A stretch of DNA of 64,000 nt from Kitasatospora sp. MAA19 (GCF_029894125.1 NZ_JARXYZ010000002.1:1-64000), one strand, 5' to 3'; numbered from the stretch's first letter, positions 25,645-34,958 are shown. Numbers and translations are program-made. The notes: a model not told the origin generated them from the sequence alone.

Positions 25645-26034
25645 ATGAGCAGCACGGTCGAGCTGACCAAGGAGAACTTCGACGACATCGTCCCCGGCCC
25701 GGAGGGCAAGGACTTCGTCTTCATCGACTTCTGGGCCGGGTGGTGCGGGCCGTGCCGCCAGTTCGCCCCGGTCTACGAGAAGGCGGCCGAGCGCCACTCG
25801 GACCTCGTCTTCACCAAGGTGGACACCGAGGCGCAGCAGGAGCTGGCCTCCGCGTTCGGGATCCAGTCGATCCCGACGCTGGCGATCGTCCGTGAGGGCG
25901 TGCTCGTCTTCTCGCAGGCCGGCGCACTGCCGGAGGCGGTGTTCGAGGACCTGATCGGCCAGGCCAGGGAGCTGGACATGGTCGAGGTGAAGCGCAGGGT
26001 GGCGCAGGAGCAGGCGGCCGAGGGCCAGGCCTGA
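25645..26034 (+). CDS. Thioredoxin
   Basis: This 129-residue cytoplasmic thioredoxin has the active site W-C34-G-P-C37 in IDFWAGWCGPCRQFAPV and the cis-proline loop SIPTLAIV. It has a C-terminal extension of about 20 residues beyond the usual 105-110 (ELDMVEVKRRVAQEQAAEGQA). It reduces protein disulfides. The start is supported by GGAAGGAA upstream. No reductase gene is adjacent, although a disulfide oxidoreductase is encoded 1.6 kb downstream. Confidence 0.95.
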   Translation: MSSTVELTKENFDDIVPGPEGKDFVFIDFWAGWCGPCRQFAPVYEKAAERHSDLVFTKVDTEAQQELASAFGIQSIPTLAIVREGVLVFSQAGALPEAVFEDLIGQARELDMVEVKRRVAQEQAAEGQA

Positions 26035-26180
26035 GCCAGCCGGCTCCAGGGCCCGCCGGATCCGGGGCCCGGGGAGTGCGACTACCCGGGCCTCGCGCGT
26101 TCAGCTCCAGGCGGTGAGCCGCGCCGCCGGCGCCCGGAGCCGCGCCCTTCTTCCGCACCCTTCTTCCGGGCCCGCCCGGC

Positions 26181-26205
26181 AATCCGGACAGAATCCGTCC
26201 GGATT
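26181..26205. promoter_or_regulatory. 25-bp operator-like inverted repeat before the hydrolase gene
   Basis: AATCCGGAC (26181-26189) and GTCCGGATT (26197-26205) are perfect inverted arms around 7 bp, 57 bp upstream of the hydrolase ATG. The size suits a TetR or MarR dimer; no regulator gene is adjacent. Confidence 0.45.
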
Positions 26206-26261
26206 CGATCCTAGAGTCGTCGGCGACGGAGGTCCTGCCCGACGACGAGGAGCGATCCACC

Positions 26262-26996
26262 ATGAGCACGTTCGTACTGGTCCCCGGTTTCTGGCTCGGC
26301 GCCTGGGCCTGGGACGAGGTCGCCGCGCCGCTGCGCGCCGCCGGGCACACCGTCCATGCGGTGACCCTGCCGGGGGTGGCGGAGCGCGCGGGCGACGCCG
26401 GGCCGATCGGGCTGGCGGAACACGTCGCCGCGCTGGCCGACCTGCTCGTCCGCGAGGACCTGTGGGAGGTGGTGCTGGTCGCGCACAGCGGCGCCTGCGC
26501 CCCGGTGGGCGGCGTCGCGGACCGGATGCCGGAGCGGATCCGCCGGGTGGTCTACCTGGACAGCGGCCCGGTGGTCGACGGCGGTTCGCTGTACGACATC
26601 TGGCGGCCCGACTACCGCGCGCTGGCCGACGCCTCGGTGGTCGGCGGTCGGCTCCCGATGCCGTCCTGGGCCGACCTCGCCGCCAACGGCGCCGACCAGG
26701 AGGGCCTGGACGAGGCCGCGCTGGCCCGGATCCGCGAGCGGGCCACCCCCCACCCGGCCGGGGCGTACCGGGATCGGCTGCGGCTGACCGGCGCCGCGGC
26801 CGGGCTCCCACAGGCGCTGGTGTCCTGCTCGTTCCCGCTCGCCCGGGTGCACGCGATGGTCGCGGCCGGCCACCCGTGGTTCGTCGGGCTCGACGGGCCG
26901 AACTGGGAGCTGCGCGAACTGCCCACCGGGCACTGGCCGATGTTCTCCCGCCCGGCCGACACGGCGGCGGTGCTGGCAGAGCTCGCGGCGCTCTGA
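26262..26996 (+). CDS. Alpha/beta hydrolase
   Basis: This is a 244-residue hydrolase of the short esterase type: FVLVPGFWLGAWAWDEV carries the oxyanion region, LVAHSGACAPVGG is the nucleophile elbow, and GHWPMF near the C-terminus gives the catalytic histidine. The elbow reads A-H-S-G-A, not the usual G-x-S-x-G, a variant seen in some salicylate-esterase-like hydrolases. Substrate unknown. GAGGAGCGA precedes the ATG. A palindromic operator-like site lies upstream. Confidence 0.88.
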   Translation: MSTFVLVPGFWLGAWAWDEVAAPLRAAGHTVHAVTLPGVAERAGDAGPIGLAEHVAALADLLVREDLWEVVLVAHSGACAPVGGVADRMPERIRRVVYLDSGPVVDGGSLYDIWRPDYRALADASVVGGRLPMPSWADLAANGADQEGLDEAALARIRERATPHPAGAYRDRLRLTGAAAGLPQALVSCSFPLARVHAMVAAGHPWFVGLDGPNWELRELPTGHWPMFSRPADTAAVLAELAAL

Positions 26997-27027
26997 CCCG
27001 CCGTCGGGGCCCGGAACGTCGCGACGC

Positions 27028-27099
27028 GTTCGGCTGCGTGCCCGCCTACGCGTTCGTCTGCGTGTTCGGCTGCGGGTTCGTCTGCGTGTTCGTCTGCGC
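27028..27099. repeat. 12-bp tandem repeat, six units
   Basis: Degenerate units of GTTCGTCTGCGT fill 72 bp between the hydrolase stop and the OsmC gene. No gene uses them; in one frame they read [12 protein letters not shown], in another FVCV-like repeats. Confidence 0.6.
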
Positions 27100-27197
27100 G
27101 AACCCGGGCTGACGTCGCAGGATGGGCACGGCGCCGGGCACGCGGCACGGCGCCGGTCCGGCGGGGAGGCCGGATCCGAACGGAAAGCGAGCCCTCG

Positions 27198-27659
27198 ATG
27201 AGCAAGCAACACACCGGCCGCGCGGCCGAACCGTCCACCGCCGACCCGGAGTTCAAGCGGGTCACCACCGCCGTCGTGACCGGCAGCACCACCGACGCGC
27301 CGTTCCACGTGGACGTCAAGGCCGGCACCCACCCGCTGACCGCCGACGAGCCGGTGCGGCGCGGCGGCTCGGACAGCGGGCCGGAGCCGTTCGCCCTGCT
27401 GCTCGCCTCGCTCGGCTCCTGCACCGCGATCACCCTGCGGATGTACGCGGAGCGCAAGAAGTGGCCGCTGGAGGCCGTCCAGGTCAGGCTCGGGTACGAG
27501 ACGAACGGCCTCCACGGGCGGATCTCCCGGCGGGTCGCCCTCACCGGCGCGCTGGACGACGCCCAGCGCGCCCGGCTGATCGACGTCTGCGAGCGCACGC
27601 CCGTCACCCTCGCCCTGCGGGCCGGGGTGGCCATCGACACCACGGAGGACCGGGCATGA
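27198..27659 (+). CDS. OsmC-family peroxidase-like protein
   Basis: The 153-residue product is an OsmC/Ohr-fold protein. Its two reactive cysteines are C75 in [19 protein letters not shown] and C131 in [13 protein letters not shown], and R/E partners are present. Such proteins reduce organic hydroperoxides with thiols. The stop overlaps the ATG of the disulfide reductase gene (ATGA), so a thiol peroxidase and a putative reductase are made together. Confidence 0.92.
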   Translation: MSKQHTGRAAEPSTADPEFKRVTTAVVTGSTTDAPFHVDVKAGTHPLTADEPVRRGGSDSGPEPFALLLASLGSCTAITLRMYAERKKWPLEAVQVRLGYETNGLHGRISRRVALTGALDDAQRARLIDVCERTPVTLALRAGVAIDTTEDRA

Positions 27660-29098
27660 CCACCACACCCGAGGAGTACGACGTCATCGTCCTGGGGGCC
27701 GGCCCGACCGGCGAGAACGTCGCCGACCGGACGGCCGCCGCCGGGCTTCGCACGGTGGTCGTGGAGGCCGAACTGGTCGGCGGCGAGTGCTCGTACTGGG
27801 CCTGCATGCCGAGCAAGGCGCTGCTGCGTCCGGTGGCCGCGCTGGCCGACGCCCGCGCCGTGGCCGGCTCCCGGGAGGCGGTCGGCGACCGGACGCTGGA
27901 CCCGGCCGCGGTGCTGGCCCGGCGGGACTCCTTCACCTCGCACTGGAACGACGACGGCCAGGTGCAGTGGCTGCGGGACACCGGCATCGAGCTGGTGCGC
28001 GGCCACGGCCGGCTGGCGGGCGTGCGGACCGTCACCGTGGAGGCCGAGGACGGCACCGAGCGGACGCTCACCGCCCGACACGCCGTCGCCGTGTGCACCG
28101 GCAGCCGGCCGGTGCTCCCCACCGGCGTGCCGGGGTTGGCCGAGGCCCACCCGTGGACCAACCGGGAGGCGACCGCCGCCCCGGCCGTGCCCGGCCGCCT
28201 GGCGGTGGTCGGCGGCGGCGTGGTCGGGGTGGAGCTCGCGACCGCCTGGCGGGCGCTCGGCTCCGAGGTGGTCCTGCTGGTGCGCGGCGACAGGCTGCTG
28301 CCGCGGATGGAACCGTTCGCGGGCGAGCTCGTCGCGGAGGGCCTGCGGGAGGCCGGGGTCGACCTCCGCTTCGGGACCGAGGTCACCGCGCTGGAGCGGG
28401 CGGACGGCGCCGGACCGGTCGTCCTGACGCTCGACGGCGGGGAGCGACTGACCGCCGACGAGGTGCTGTACGCGACCGGGCGGGCCCCGCGCACCGCCGA
28501 CGTCGGGCTGGAGCAGGTCGGGCTGAAGCCGGGCGACTGGATGGACGTGGACGACAGCTGCACCGTGCTCGGCGTCGACGGCGAGTGGCTGTACGCCGCC
28601 GGGGACGTCAACCACCGGGCGCTGCTCACCCATCAGGGCAAGTACCAGGCCCGGATCGCCGGCGCCGCGATCGTGGCCCGCACCCAGGGGCGGGCGCTGG
28701 ACACCTCCCGCTGGGGCGCGCACGCCGCGTCGGCCGACAGTGCGGGCGCGCCGCAGGTCGTGTTCACGCACCCGGAGGTCGCCGCCGTCGGCCTGACCCT
28801 GGCGGCCGCCGAACGGGCCGGGCTGCGGGTCAAGAACGTCGACCACGACTTCGGCGCCGTCGCCGGGGCCTCGCTGTACGCCGACGGCTACCGCGGCCGG
28901 GCCCGGGTGGTCTTCGACCTGGACCGGGAGGTGCTGGTCGGCGCCTGCCTGGTCGGCCCCGGGGTCGCCGAACTGCTGCACTCGGCGACCGTCGCGGTGG
29001 TCGGCGAGGTGCCGATCGACCGGCTCTGGCACGCCGTCCCCTCGTACCCGACGATCAGCGAGGTGTGGCTGCGGCTGCTGGAGGGCTGCCGGGGGTGA
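27656..29098 (+). CDS. FAD-dependent pyridine nucleotide-disulfide oxidoreductase
   Basis: This 480-residue flavoprotein resembles dihydrolipoamide or mercuric reductases. FAD binds at GAGPTGE (14-20), the redox pair is C45-SYWA-C50 followed by [12 protein letters not shown](P)H binds at [12 protein letters not shown], and the second FAD motif is LYAAGDVN. The C-terminal dimer domain ends [14 protein letters not shown], where the usual catalytic HxxxxxE appears with an altered neighbour pattern. It probably reduces a low-molecular thiol or protein disulfide. Coupling with the OsmC gene suggests it feeds that peroxidase; this is inference. Confidence 0.92.
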   Translation: MTTTPEEYDVIVLGAGPTGENVADRTAAAGLRTVVVEAELVGGECSYWACMPSKALLRPVAALADARAVAGSREAVGDRTLDPAAVLARRDSFTSHWNDDGQVQWLRDTGIELVRGHGRLAGVRTVTVEAEDGTERTLTARHAVAVCTGSRPVLPTGVPGLAEAHPWTNREATAAPAVPGRLAVVGGGVVGVELATAWRALGSEVVLLVRGDRLLPRMEPFAGELVAEGLREAGVDLRFGTEVTALERADGAGPVVLTLDGGERLTADEVLYATGRAPRTADVGLEQVGLKPGDWMDVDDSCTVLGVDGEWLYAAGDVNHRALLTHQGKYQARIAGAAIVARTQGRALDTSRWGAHAASADSAGAPQVVFTHPEVAAVGLTLAAAERAGLRVKNVDHDFGAVAGASLYADGYRGRARVVFDLDREVLVGACLVGPGVAELLHSATVAVVGEVPIDRLWHAVPSYPTISEVWLRLLEGCRG

Positions 29099-29217
29099 AC
29101 CGGGGGTGAGTACACGGACCCCGGGCGCGGCGCGACGTGACCACCGGTGAACGGCGGGACACTGGCGGTCGGGGGCCGTCCCGGGGGGGCCGTGCTCGTG
29201 ACCAGGTGGTGTGAGGG

Positions 29218-30312
29218 ATGACCGAGGTGCTGTTGGCCGTCGGAACCGGGAAGGGCCTCTTTCTCGGCCGCAGCCGCGACCGGCTGGACTGGGAGTTCAG
29301 CGGGCCGCACTTCCGGATGAACGCGATCTACTCCGTCTCCGTCGACCGCCGCGACGGCCGCACCCGGCTGTTGGTCGGCGCCGACAGCAGCCACTGGGGG
29401 CCGTCGGTCTGGCGCTCCGACGACCTGGGCACCACCTGGTACGAGCCGCCGCAGCCGGCGATCCGCTTCCCCGAGTCCACCGGCGCCTCGCTCACCCGGG
29501 TCTGGCAGCTCCAACCGGCCGGCCCGGAGGCCCCCGGCGTCGTCTACGCCGGCACCGAGCCGGCCGCGCTGTTCCGCTCCGAGGACGGCGGCGAGACCTT
29601 CAGCCTGGTCGAGTCGCTCTGGAACCACCCGCAGCGGCCCGCATGGGGCGCCGGGTACGGCGGCCAGGGCCTGCACACCATCGTCACCGACCCGCGCGAC
29701 CCGCAGCGGCTGCTGGTCGCCGTCTCCAGCGGCGGCGTCTACCGCAGCAAGGACGGCGGTGACAGCTGGGAGCCCTCCAACACCGGCCTGCGCGCCGAGT
29801 TCTTCCCGGAGGAGAGCCAGTACCCCGAGTTCGGCCAGTGCGTGCACAAGATCGCCGCCGATCCGGTCCACCCCGACCGCCTGTACCTGCAGAACCACGG
29901 CGGCGTCTACCGCAGCGACGACTGGGGCGCGAACTGGCACTCCATCGTCGACGGGCTGCCCGCCGAGTTCGGCTTCGCCGTCGCCGCCCACCCCCGCCGG
30001 GGCGACACGGCCTACCTGTTCCCGCTCGGCGGTTCGGACGACCGCATCCCGCCCGGCCGCCGCTGCCGGATCTTCCGCACCACCGACGGCGGCACCAGCT
30101 GGCAGCCGCTCGCCAACGGCCTGCCCGGCGAGGACCACTACGGCATCGTGCTGCGCGACGCGCTGCGCACCGACGACGCCGACCCGGCCGGGATCTACTT
30201 CGGCAACCGGACCGGCGACGTCTACGGCAGCCACGACGAGGGCGAGAGCTGGGCGCCGCTGCTCTCCCACCTGCCGGACGTGCTCTGCGTCCGGGCCGCG
30301 GTGGTGGGTTGA
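29218..30312 (+). CDS. BNR/beta-propeller (sialidase-like, VPS10-type) protein
   Basis: The 364-residue protein is built of repeated propeller blades with Asp-box motifs: SDDLGTTWYEP, SEDGGETFSLV, SKDGGDSWEP, SDDWGANWHSI, TTDGGTSWQPL and SHDEGESWAPL, six in all. It has no signal peptide and lacks sialidase catalytic residues that I could place, so it is annotated by fold only. It stands alone on the plus strand. Confidence 0.85.
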   Translation: MTEVLLAVGTGKGLFLGRSRDRLDWEFSGPHFRMNAIYSVSVDRRDGRTRLLVGADSSHWGPSVWRSDDLGTTWYEPPQPAIRFPESTGASLTRVWQLQPAGPEAPGVVYAGTEPAALFRSEDGGETFSLVESLWNHPQRPAWGAGYGGQGLHTIVTDPRDPQRLLVAVSSGGVYRSKDGGDSWEPSNTGLRAEFFPEESQYPEFGQCVHKIAADPVHPDRLYLQNHGGVYRSDDWGANWHSIVDGLPAEFGFAVAAHPRRGDTAYLFPLGGSDDRIPPGRRCRIFRTTDGGTSWQPLANGLPGEDHYGIVLRDALRTDDADPAGIYFGNRTGDVYGSHDEGESWAPLLSHLPDVLCVRAAVVG

Positions 30313-30397
30313 CGAGTGAGGGCGGGCCGACGAACGGGGGCGGACCGGCAATTCGGTTGCCCGGGGGCGCGGTCTAACCGAGCATGACGGCGGACGA

Positions 30398-31183
30398 ATG
30401 ATCGTGCGAATGGGGCTGGGTGTGACCGAGGCTGACCGGGTGATCGGACGGAACGGCGAGGGCGCGGCGGTGGTGCGCTACCTCCCGGGCGAGCGGGCGG
30501 GTCGGCCCTGGGCCGACCTGCTGGAGGTGGTGGACGGGAGCGGCGGCACCGACCCGGTGGAGTTCATCCGTACCGAGATGGCCGGGTGGGTGGTGTCCGG
30601 CACCGCCGAGCTCGGCCAGGCCCTGCTGGACCACGGCGCGACCGTGCTCCGGCACGCCCACGTCATGCGGCGCGACCTGGTCGCCGACGCCCCGCCCGCC
30701 GACTGGGCCGGGGCGCCGCTGCGGGACGGCCTGCGGGCCGTGCCCTGCGACCGCGCGCCCGAGGAACTGTTCGCGGCCTGGCGGGCCGCGTTCGCCCCCG
30801 GGCACCCGGACCACTTCGCGGGCGACGACCGGCAGGCGCTGGCGGAGCGGCTCACCCCGCTGCTCGCCGGGGAGGTCATCGGGCCGGTGCTGCCGTCCAG
30901 TCTGCTCGCCGTGGACGCGGACGACCGGGTGGTGGCCGGGCTCATCCTCACCCACCGCGACGGCGTGCCGTGGGTCGGCGAGGTCTTCCGCCACCCGGAC
31001 CTCGGCTACCGGGGCCTCGGCGCGGACCTGCTGCGCCTGACGGTCGCCGACGCCGCCGAACGCGGGCTCGCCGAGGTCCAGTTGGCCGTCACCGAGGGCA
31101 ACCCGGCCCGCCGGCTCTACGCATCGCTGGGCTTCGAACTGCTGACCACCGCGCTGACCGTGATCGTGCCGGAGCAGGAGTAG
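30398..31183 (+). CDS. GNAT-family N-acetyltransferase
   Basis: The 261-residue product has a C-terminal GNAT domain (about 120-258): VAGLILTHRDGVPWVGEVFRHPDLGYRGLGADLLRL carries the acetyl-CoA loop, and VTEGNPARRLYASLGFEL is motif B. The N-terminal 110 residues are a degenerate second domain. Substrate unknown. ATG 30398 is used here, but ATG 30410 or GTG 30422 are possible since no clear ribosome binding site marks the first. Confidence 0.85.
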   Translation: MIVRMGLGVTEADRVIGRNGEGAAVVRYLPGERAGRPWADLLEVVDGSGGTDPVEFIRTEMAGWVVSGTAELGQALLDHGATVLRHAHVMRRDLVADAPPADWAGAPLRDGLRAVPCDRAPEELFAAWRAAFAPGHPDHFAGDDRQALAERLTPLLAGEVIGPVLPSSLLAVDADDRVVAGLILTHRDGVPWVGEVFRHPDLGYRGLGADLLRLTVADAAERGLAEVQLAVTEGNPARRLYASLGFELLTTALTVIVPEQE

Positions 31184-31206
31184 GCCCCGGCACGGTCCAA
31201 CACCCC

Positions 31207-31413
31207 CTAGGGCCGGGCCAGTTCCAGGACGGCGATCCCCGCCAGCACGGTGATGCTGGCGGTCAGCCGCAGCCGTCCGAGGCGCTCCCGGAAGACCACG
31301 GTGGCGATCAGGGCGGCGATCACGATGCTGGTCTCACGCAGCGCCGCGATCGTCGCCAGGTCTCCCCGGGACTGCGCCCACACCACCAGGCCGTAGGCGG
31401 TCAGCGAGACCGC
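31207..31413 (-). pseudogene. EamA/DMT transporter, C-terminal fragment
   Basis: The last 68 codons remain, from LTAYGLVVWAQSRGDLATI to AGIAVLELARP before a TAG at 31207. They form the final helices of an EamA drug/metabolite transporter. The 5' part is gone: the reading stops being transporter-like exactly where the plus-strand RpiR fragment begins (31414). A full protein would be about 300 residues. Confidence 0.75.
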
Positions 31414-31676
31414 GGGTCGCCCAGGTGGTGCTCGACCGGGGCGCCGACCTGGTGCACCTGAGCGTCAGCGACGTGGCCGCGCTGGCCGGCACCGCGCCCT
31501 CCTCCGTGGTCCGGGCCTGCCAGCGGCTCGGCTTCCGCGGCTACCAGGAGCTGAAGATCGCCGCCGCCCGGCACTCCCCCGCCGCCACCCCGGCCCCCGC
31601 CGACGACCGCGACCCCGCCGCCCGGGCCCTCGCCGACACCCTCTCGGCGGACGTCACCGCGGACCATACGTACTGA
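31414..31676 (+). pseudogene. RpiR-family regulator, internal HTH fragment
   Basis: The frame VAQVVLDRGADLVHLSVSDV and then ALAGTAPSSVVRACQRLGFRG is the N-terminal helix-turn-helix of RpiR/MurR sugar-phosphate regulators. The first 25-30 residues are missing at the junction with the EamA fragment, and the SIS domain is missing after a TGA at 31674. An intact member has about 280 residues. Confidence 0.75.
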
Positions 31677-31701
31677 GCGGACCGCACGTCCTGAGCGGGA
31701 T

Positions 31702-31870
31702 TCACCCGTCCGGGGCCGGCGGCGCCGGCACGGACAGCTCCCGCGCCCACATCGCCGCCGCCATGAACTGCAGCACCACGTTGGCGGCTGTCCCGCCACC
31801 CTCGGTGCCGGGCTGCGGGCGCCGCAGCCGCAGGCGGCCGATCAGGGCCCGATCGGGGCGGCGGCGGTGG
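31702..31870 (-). pseudogene. Possible further C-terminal gene fragment
   Basis: The minus strand reads [20 protein letters not shown] followed by [14 protein letters not shown] to a stop at 31702. It looks like a protein C-terminus with native codon use but has no start; I cannot name the family. It fits the decay pattern of 31.2-31.9 kb. Confidence 0.3.
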
Positions 31871-31910
31871 GAACCCGGGCCGGTCGGGGGTGCTGTGTAG
31901 GCTCGCGGGC

Positions 31911-32975
31911 ATGGCGAGGGTGACACGGGACGATGTGGCGCGGGTGGCGGGGACGTCCACGGCGGTCGTGAGTTATGTGATCAACGACGGGCCGCGGCCG
32001 GTGGCGCCGGCGACCCGGGCGCGGGTGCTCGCGGCGGTCGAGGAACTGGGCTACCGCCCCAACCGGGTCGCCCAGGCGATGGCGCGACGGCGGACCGACC
32101 TGCTCGGCATGGTCGTACCGGACGCCCGCCAGCCGTTCTTCGCCGGGCTCGCGCACGCGGTCGAACAGGCCGCCGCCGAGCACGGCCGGCTGCTGCTGAT
32201 CGGCAACTCCGACTACGTGGACGAGCGCGAGGCGCACTACATCCGCGCGTTCCTCGGCATGCAGGTGGACGGGCTGATCCTGGTCACCCAGGACCCGGCC
32301 ACGCCCGGACTCACCGGCTTCGACGTGGGCGACGGCACGCCGGTCGTGCTGCTGCACCACCGGGCGGAGAGCGCCGACGGCGTCGCGGTGGTGGCGGACG
32401 ACGAGGGCGGCGCCCGCGAGGTGGTCCGGCACCTGCTCGGGCACGGCCACGCCGAGGTGCACTGCTTCGGCGGCACCCTCGCGCTCAGCCCGCACGACCC
32501 GGTCACCGGGCGGACGGCCGGCTGGGCCGCCGCCCTGGCCGAGGCCGGGCTGGCGACCGAGGGCCGGCTCGTCCCGGCGCCGTTCGACCGCGTCCGGGCG
32601 CACGCCGAGGCGCTCACCCTGCTGGCGCGGCCCGACCGGCCGTCCGCCGTGTTCTGCACGACGGACGACCAGGCGATCGGCCTGCTGCGGGCCGCCGACG
32701 ACCTGGGCATCCGGGTGCCGGAGCAGCTGGCGGTGGCCGGCTTCGACGACATCGCCGAGGCGGTGATCGCCGGCCCGGCGCTGACCACCGTCGCGACCGC
32801 GCAGGACGAGATGGCCCGCGCCGCGGTGGACCTGGTGCTCGGCGGGGCCGAGCGGTGCTCCACCGGTGCGCGGACCTTCCCCGCGCGGTTGGTGCTGCGG
32901 CGCTCCTGCGGCTGCCCGGCGCCGGACCGGGCGACCGCAGTCACGGCCGGAGTCACCGCCACAGCCCTGGTCTGA
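31911..32975 (+). CDS. LacI-family transcriptional regulator
   Basis: The 354-residue regulator has the LacI helix-turn-helix and hinge ([26 protein letters not shown]...[21 protein letters not shown]) and a periplasmic-binding-like sensor domain with [20 protein letters not shown] and [35 protein letters not shown]. The Cys-containing end RRSCGCPAP is typical. It would repress sugar genes, but no transporter or glycosidase is adjacent; the neighbouring genes have decayed. ATG 31911 starts the HTH domain directly. Confidence 0.93.
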   Translation: MARVTRDDVARVAGTSTAVVSYVINDGPRPVAPATRARVLAAVEELGYRPNRVAQAMARRRTDLLGMVVPDARQPFFAGLAHAVEQAAAEHGRLLLIGNSDYVDEREAHYIRAFLGMQVDGLILVTQDPATPGLTGFDVGDGTPVVLLHHRAESADGVAVVADDEGGAREVVRHLLGHGHAEVHCFGGTLALSPHDPVTGRTAGWAAALAEAGLATEGRLVPAPFDRVRAHAEALTLLARPDRPSAVFCTTDDQAIGLLRAADDLGIRVPEQLAVAGFDDIAEAVIAGPALTTVATAQDEMARAAVDLVLGGAERCSTGARTFPARLVLRRSCGCPAPDRATAVTAGVTATALV

Positions 32976-33003
32976 CGTTCCGTCAGACCGGATCGGGCCT
33001 GGG

Positions 33004-34041
33004 TCAGTTCAGCTGGAAGGTGGCCTCGACCGGGTAGTGGTCGCTCGGGGCCAGGGTGTCCTGCCCGCCCGGGGTCCAGCCCGCCTGCGGGTCGAAGTCG
33101 ATTTTCACGGTGGACATCGCGGCCGGCACCGGGCGGCCCGGGGCGTTGAGGTAGCCGAGGTAGTCGAGGTCGTCCCGGTAGTCCTTGGGGAAGGTCTCGA
33201 CGTCCGCCATGTACTGGCACCACGCGGAGACCGGGCAGTCCATGGTGGTCCGCGGCTGGCTCGGATCGGTGGCCGGGGTGCCGAGGACGCCGCCCACGGC
33301 GGACTGGGCGTTGGCGTAGTCGCCGCGGCTCTGGCCGTGGAAGTACTCGACGTTGAGGTCGCCACCGATCAGGACCGGTGCGCTGCTGCCGACGATCCCG
33401 TCGACCCAGGCGCGGATCTCGGCGAGCTGGCCGAGCCGGGTGGACTGGGTGGTGTCGGTGGAGACGTCCGACTCGTCGGCCTGCAGGTGGGTGCCGACGA
33501 CCCAGGCGGAGCTGCCGTTCTTGTTCACCCGGACCAGCGCCGCGCCCTTGTCGGCGTGGTAGTCCCAGGTGCCGTAGGTCGAGTTGGCGAAGACGTGCGC
33601 GTACTGGGCGGTGATCGGGTACTTGGAGAGGATCATCGTGCCGCCGTTGATGACGAACCACGAGCTGGAGCAGTTGCCGCTGACGCCGGTCCAGCCGCCG
33701 CCGGAGCAGGTCTGGCCGACCACCGGGGTGCGGTACGGGTAGAGGTCGGCGAGCTTGCTGTTGATGTCGGCGGTCGAGCTGTTGTTGAACTGCTCGTCCA
33801 GGACGACCACATCGGCGTTGTGCTGACGGACGATCTGCTCGATCACCGGGGTGCGGCGGGCGGCCTGCTCGTTCTGGGTGCTGTCGACGACGGCGGTGCC
33901 GAGATCGACGTTGAAGGCGAGGACGGACAGCGTGGTCGCGCCTGCCTGGGTGCCGGCGGAGGCGGTCGGGGCGGTACCGCCGAACAGCAGTGCGGCGGCG
34001 GCCGCCGAGGTGAGGGCGGTGGCCGTACGGCGCGAGAGCAT
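33004..34041 (-). CDS. Secreted endonuclease/exonuclease/phosphatase-family enzyme, sphingomyelinase C-like
   Basis: This 345-residue exported enzyme has a signal peptide (LTSAAAAALLFGGTAPTASAG, cleaved near 30). The DNase I-like fold carries VLAFNVDLG, WVVGTHLQADE, VLIGGDLNVEYF and the terminal APSDHYPVEA, whose Asp/His residues make the metal-dependent catalytic centre. Length and Cys pattern (TCSGGGW, NCSSSW, DCPVSAWCQ) resemble bacterial neutral sphingomyelinase or phospholipase C, but a nuclease is possible. AGGAG seven bases before the ATG fixes the start. An 18-bp palindrome lies 120 bp upstream. Confidence 0.88.
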   Translation of the reverse strand: MLSRRTATALTSAAAAALLFGGTAPTASAGTQAGATTLSVLAFNVDLGTAVVDSTQNEQAARRTPVIEQIVRQHNADVVVLDEQFNNSSTADINSKLADLYPYRTPVVGQTCSGGGWTGVSGNCSSSWFVINGGTMILSKYPITAQYAHVFANSTYGTWDYHADKGAALVRVNKNGSSAWVVGTHLQADESDVSTDTTQSTRLGQLAEIRAWVDGIVGSSAPVLIGGDLNVEYFHGQSRGDYANAQSAVGGVLGTPATDPSQPRTTMDCPVSAWCQYMADVETFPKDYRDDLDYLGYLNAPGRPVPAAMSTVKIDFDPQAGWTPGGQDTLAPSDHYPVEATFQLN

Positions 34042-34161
34042 GGGCGTTCTCCTGGGGATTCGTCTACCCTGCGGGCCCGACGGCGCCGGGGGTGGCGGCC
34101 GTCGGGGATGGCAGCGGAACGGTAGCTACTGCCCGGTACGTCGGGAAGAACGCCAGGAGAT

Positions 34162-34234
34162 CAGTTGCGATCGCAACTGTGGCCATGAGATGTCTGTACA
34201 GGTCTGGGTGGGTGAGAGACAAGATGTCTGTACA
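34162..34234. promoter_or_regulatory. 18-bp palindrome and 13-bp direct repeats before the secreted phosphodiesterase gene
   Basis: CAGTTGCGATCGCAACTG (34162-34179) is a perfect palindrome. AGATGTCTGTACA occurs twice, at 34188-34200 and 34222-34234 (34-bp period), and contains TGTACA. The stretch lies upstream of the minus-strand gene starting at 34041 and downstream of a GNAT gene, so it most likely serves the former. Confidence 0.5.
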
Positions 34235-34271
34235 CCCTTGCACCCGTCGTCGGGGGTGCCGAGGTGCGCCG

Positions 34272-34790
34272 TCAGCCCTCGACCAGTTCGTCCGCGAGCA
34301 GATCCATCAGCAGGTTGTCGTGCCAGGTGCCGTCCGGGCCGCGCTCGTACTGGCGCATGGTGCCGACCGGACGGAAGCCGACCTTGCTGTAGCAGCGGAT
34401 CGCGGCGATGTTGTCCGCGGCCGGGTCGATGATCAGCCGGTGGTAGTGGTGGACGTGCACCAGGTGGCGGGCCAGGGTGCGGACGGCGTCGGTGCCCAGG
34501 CCCAGGCCGTGCACCTCCGGGTCCAGGTAGAGGTCGATGCCGGCGTGCCGGTACTCGTCGTCGTTGTTGGCGTACCACTGGATGGCGCCGACCACCCGGC
34601 CACCCAGCTCGACGGCCAAGGTCTCGGTGTCGGGCTCCTCCAGATCGGTGGCGACCGCGGCGGCCAGGTCGTCGCCGCCCCTCCAGCGGGCGAACACCTC
34701 GGGCGTGCCGCGGATGACCACCAGGGCCGGGACGTCGTCGGACGTGGCCGGGCGGAGTGTGACGAGAGCACCGTGCAGAATCGTCCCCAT
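34272..34790 (-). CDS. GNAT acetyltransferase, RimJ/AAC(6')-like
   Basis: The 172-residue protein resembles the AAC(6')/RimJ branch: LVTLRPATSDDVPAL, VVGAIQWYANNDDEYRHAGIDLYLDPEVHGLGLGTDAVRTLARHL with the CoA loop, and DPAADNIAAIRCYSKVGFRPVGTMRQYER. A role in aminoglycoside acetylation is possible but not shown. MGTILHG at 34790 or MPHMG at 34799 may start it; neither has a clear ribosome binding site. A 12-bp palindrome overlaps both start codons. Confidence 0.85.
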   Translation of the reverse strand: MGTILHGALVTLRPATSDDVPALVVIRGTPEVFARWRGGDDLAAAVATDLEEPDTETLAVELGGRVVGAIQWYANNDDEYRHAGIDLYLDPEVHGLGLGTDAVRTLARHLVHVHHYHRLIIDPAADNIAAIRCYSKVGFRPVGTMRQYERGPDGTWHDNLLMDLLADELVEG

Positions 34791-34796
34791 ATGGGG
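34785..34796. promoter_or_regulatory. Palindrome CCCCATATGGGG across the GNAT start
   Basis: This perfect 12-bp palindrome contains the ATG at 34790. It could be an operator or simply a strand-symmetric start region. Confidence 0.3.
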
Positions 34797-34958
34797 CATG
34801 TTGGCACGGAAATCACCGCCCGGCGAGCGGCTTTACCGCACCGCCCGCGACCCCGCCACCAGGGGGCCGCGGCGGGCGGGCGGCGGCCGACTTCCGGGCT
34901 CCGGCCGGGGCTCGGGTCGGGGCTCAGGTCAGGGCCAGGGCTCGGGCCGGGGCCGGGC

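Noticed and set aside
27028..27099. CRISPR array
   Set aside because: Only 12-bp contiguous tandem units, with no spacers and no cas genes.
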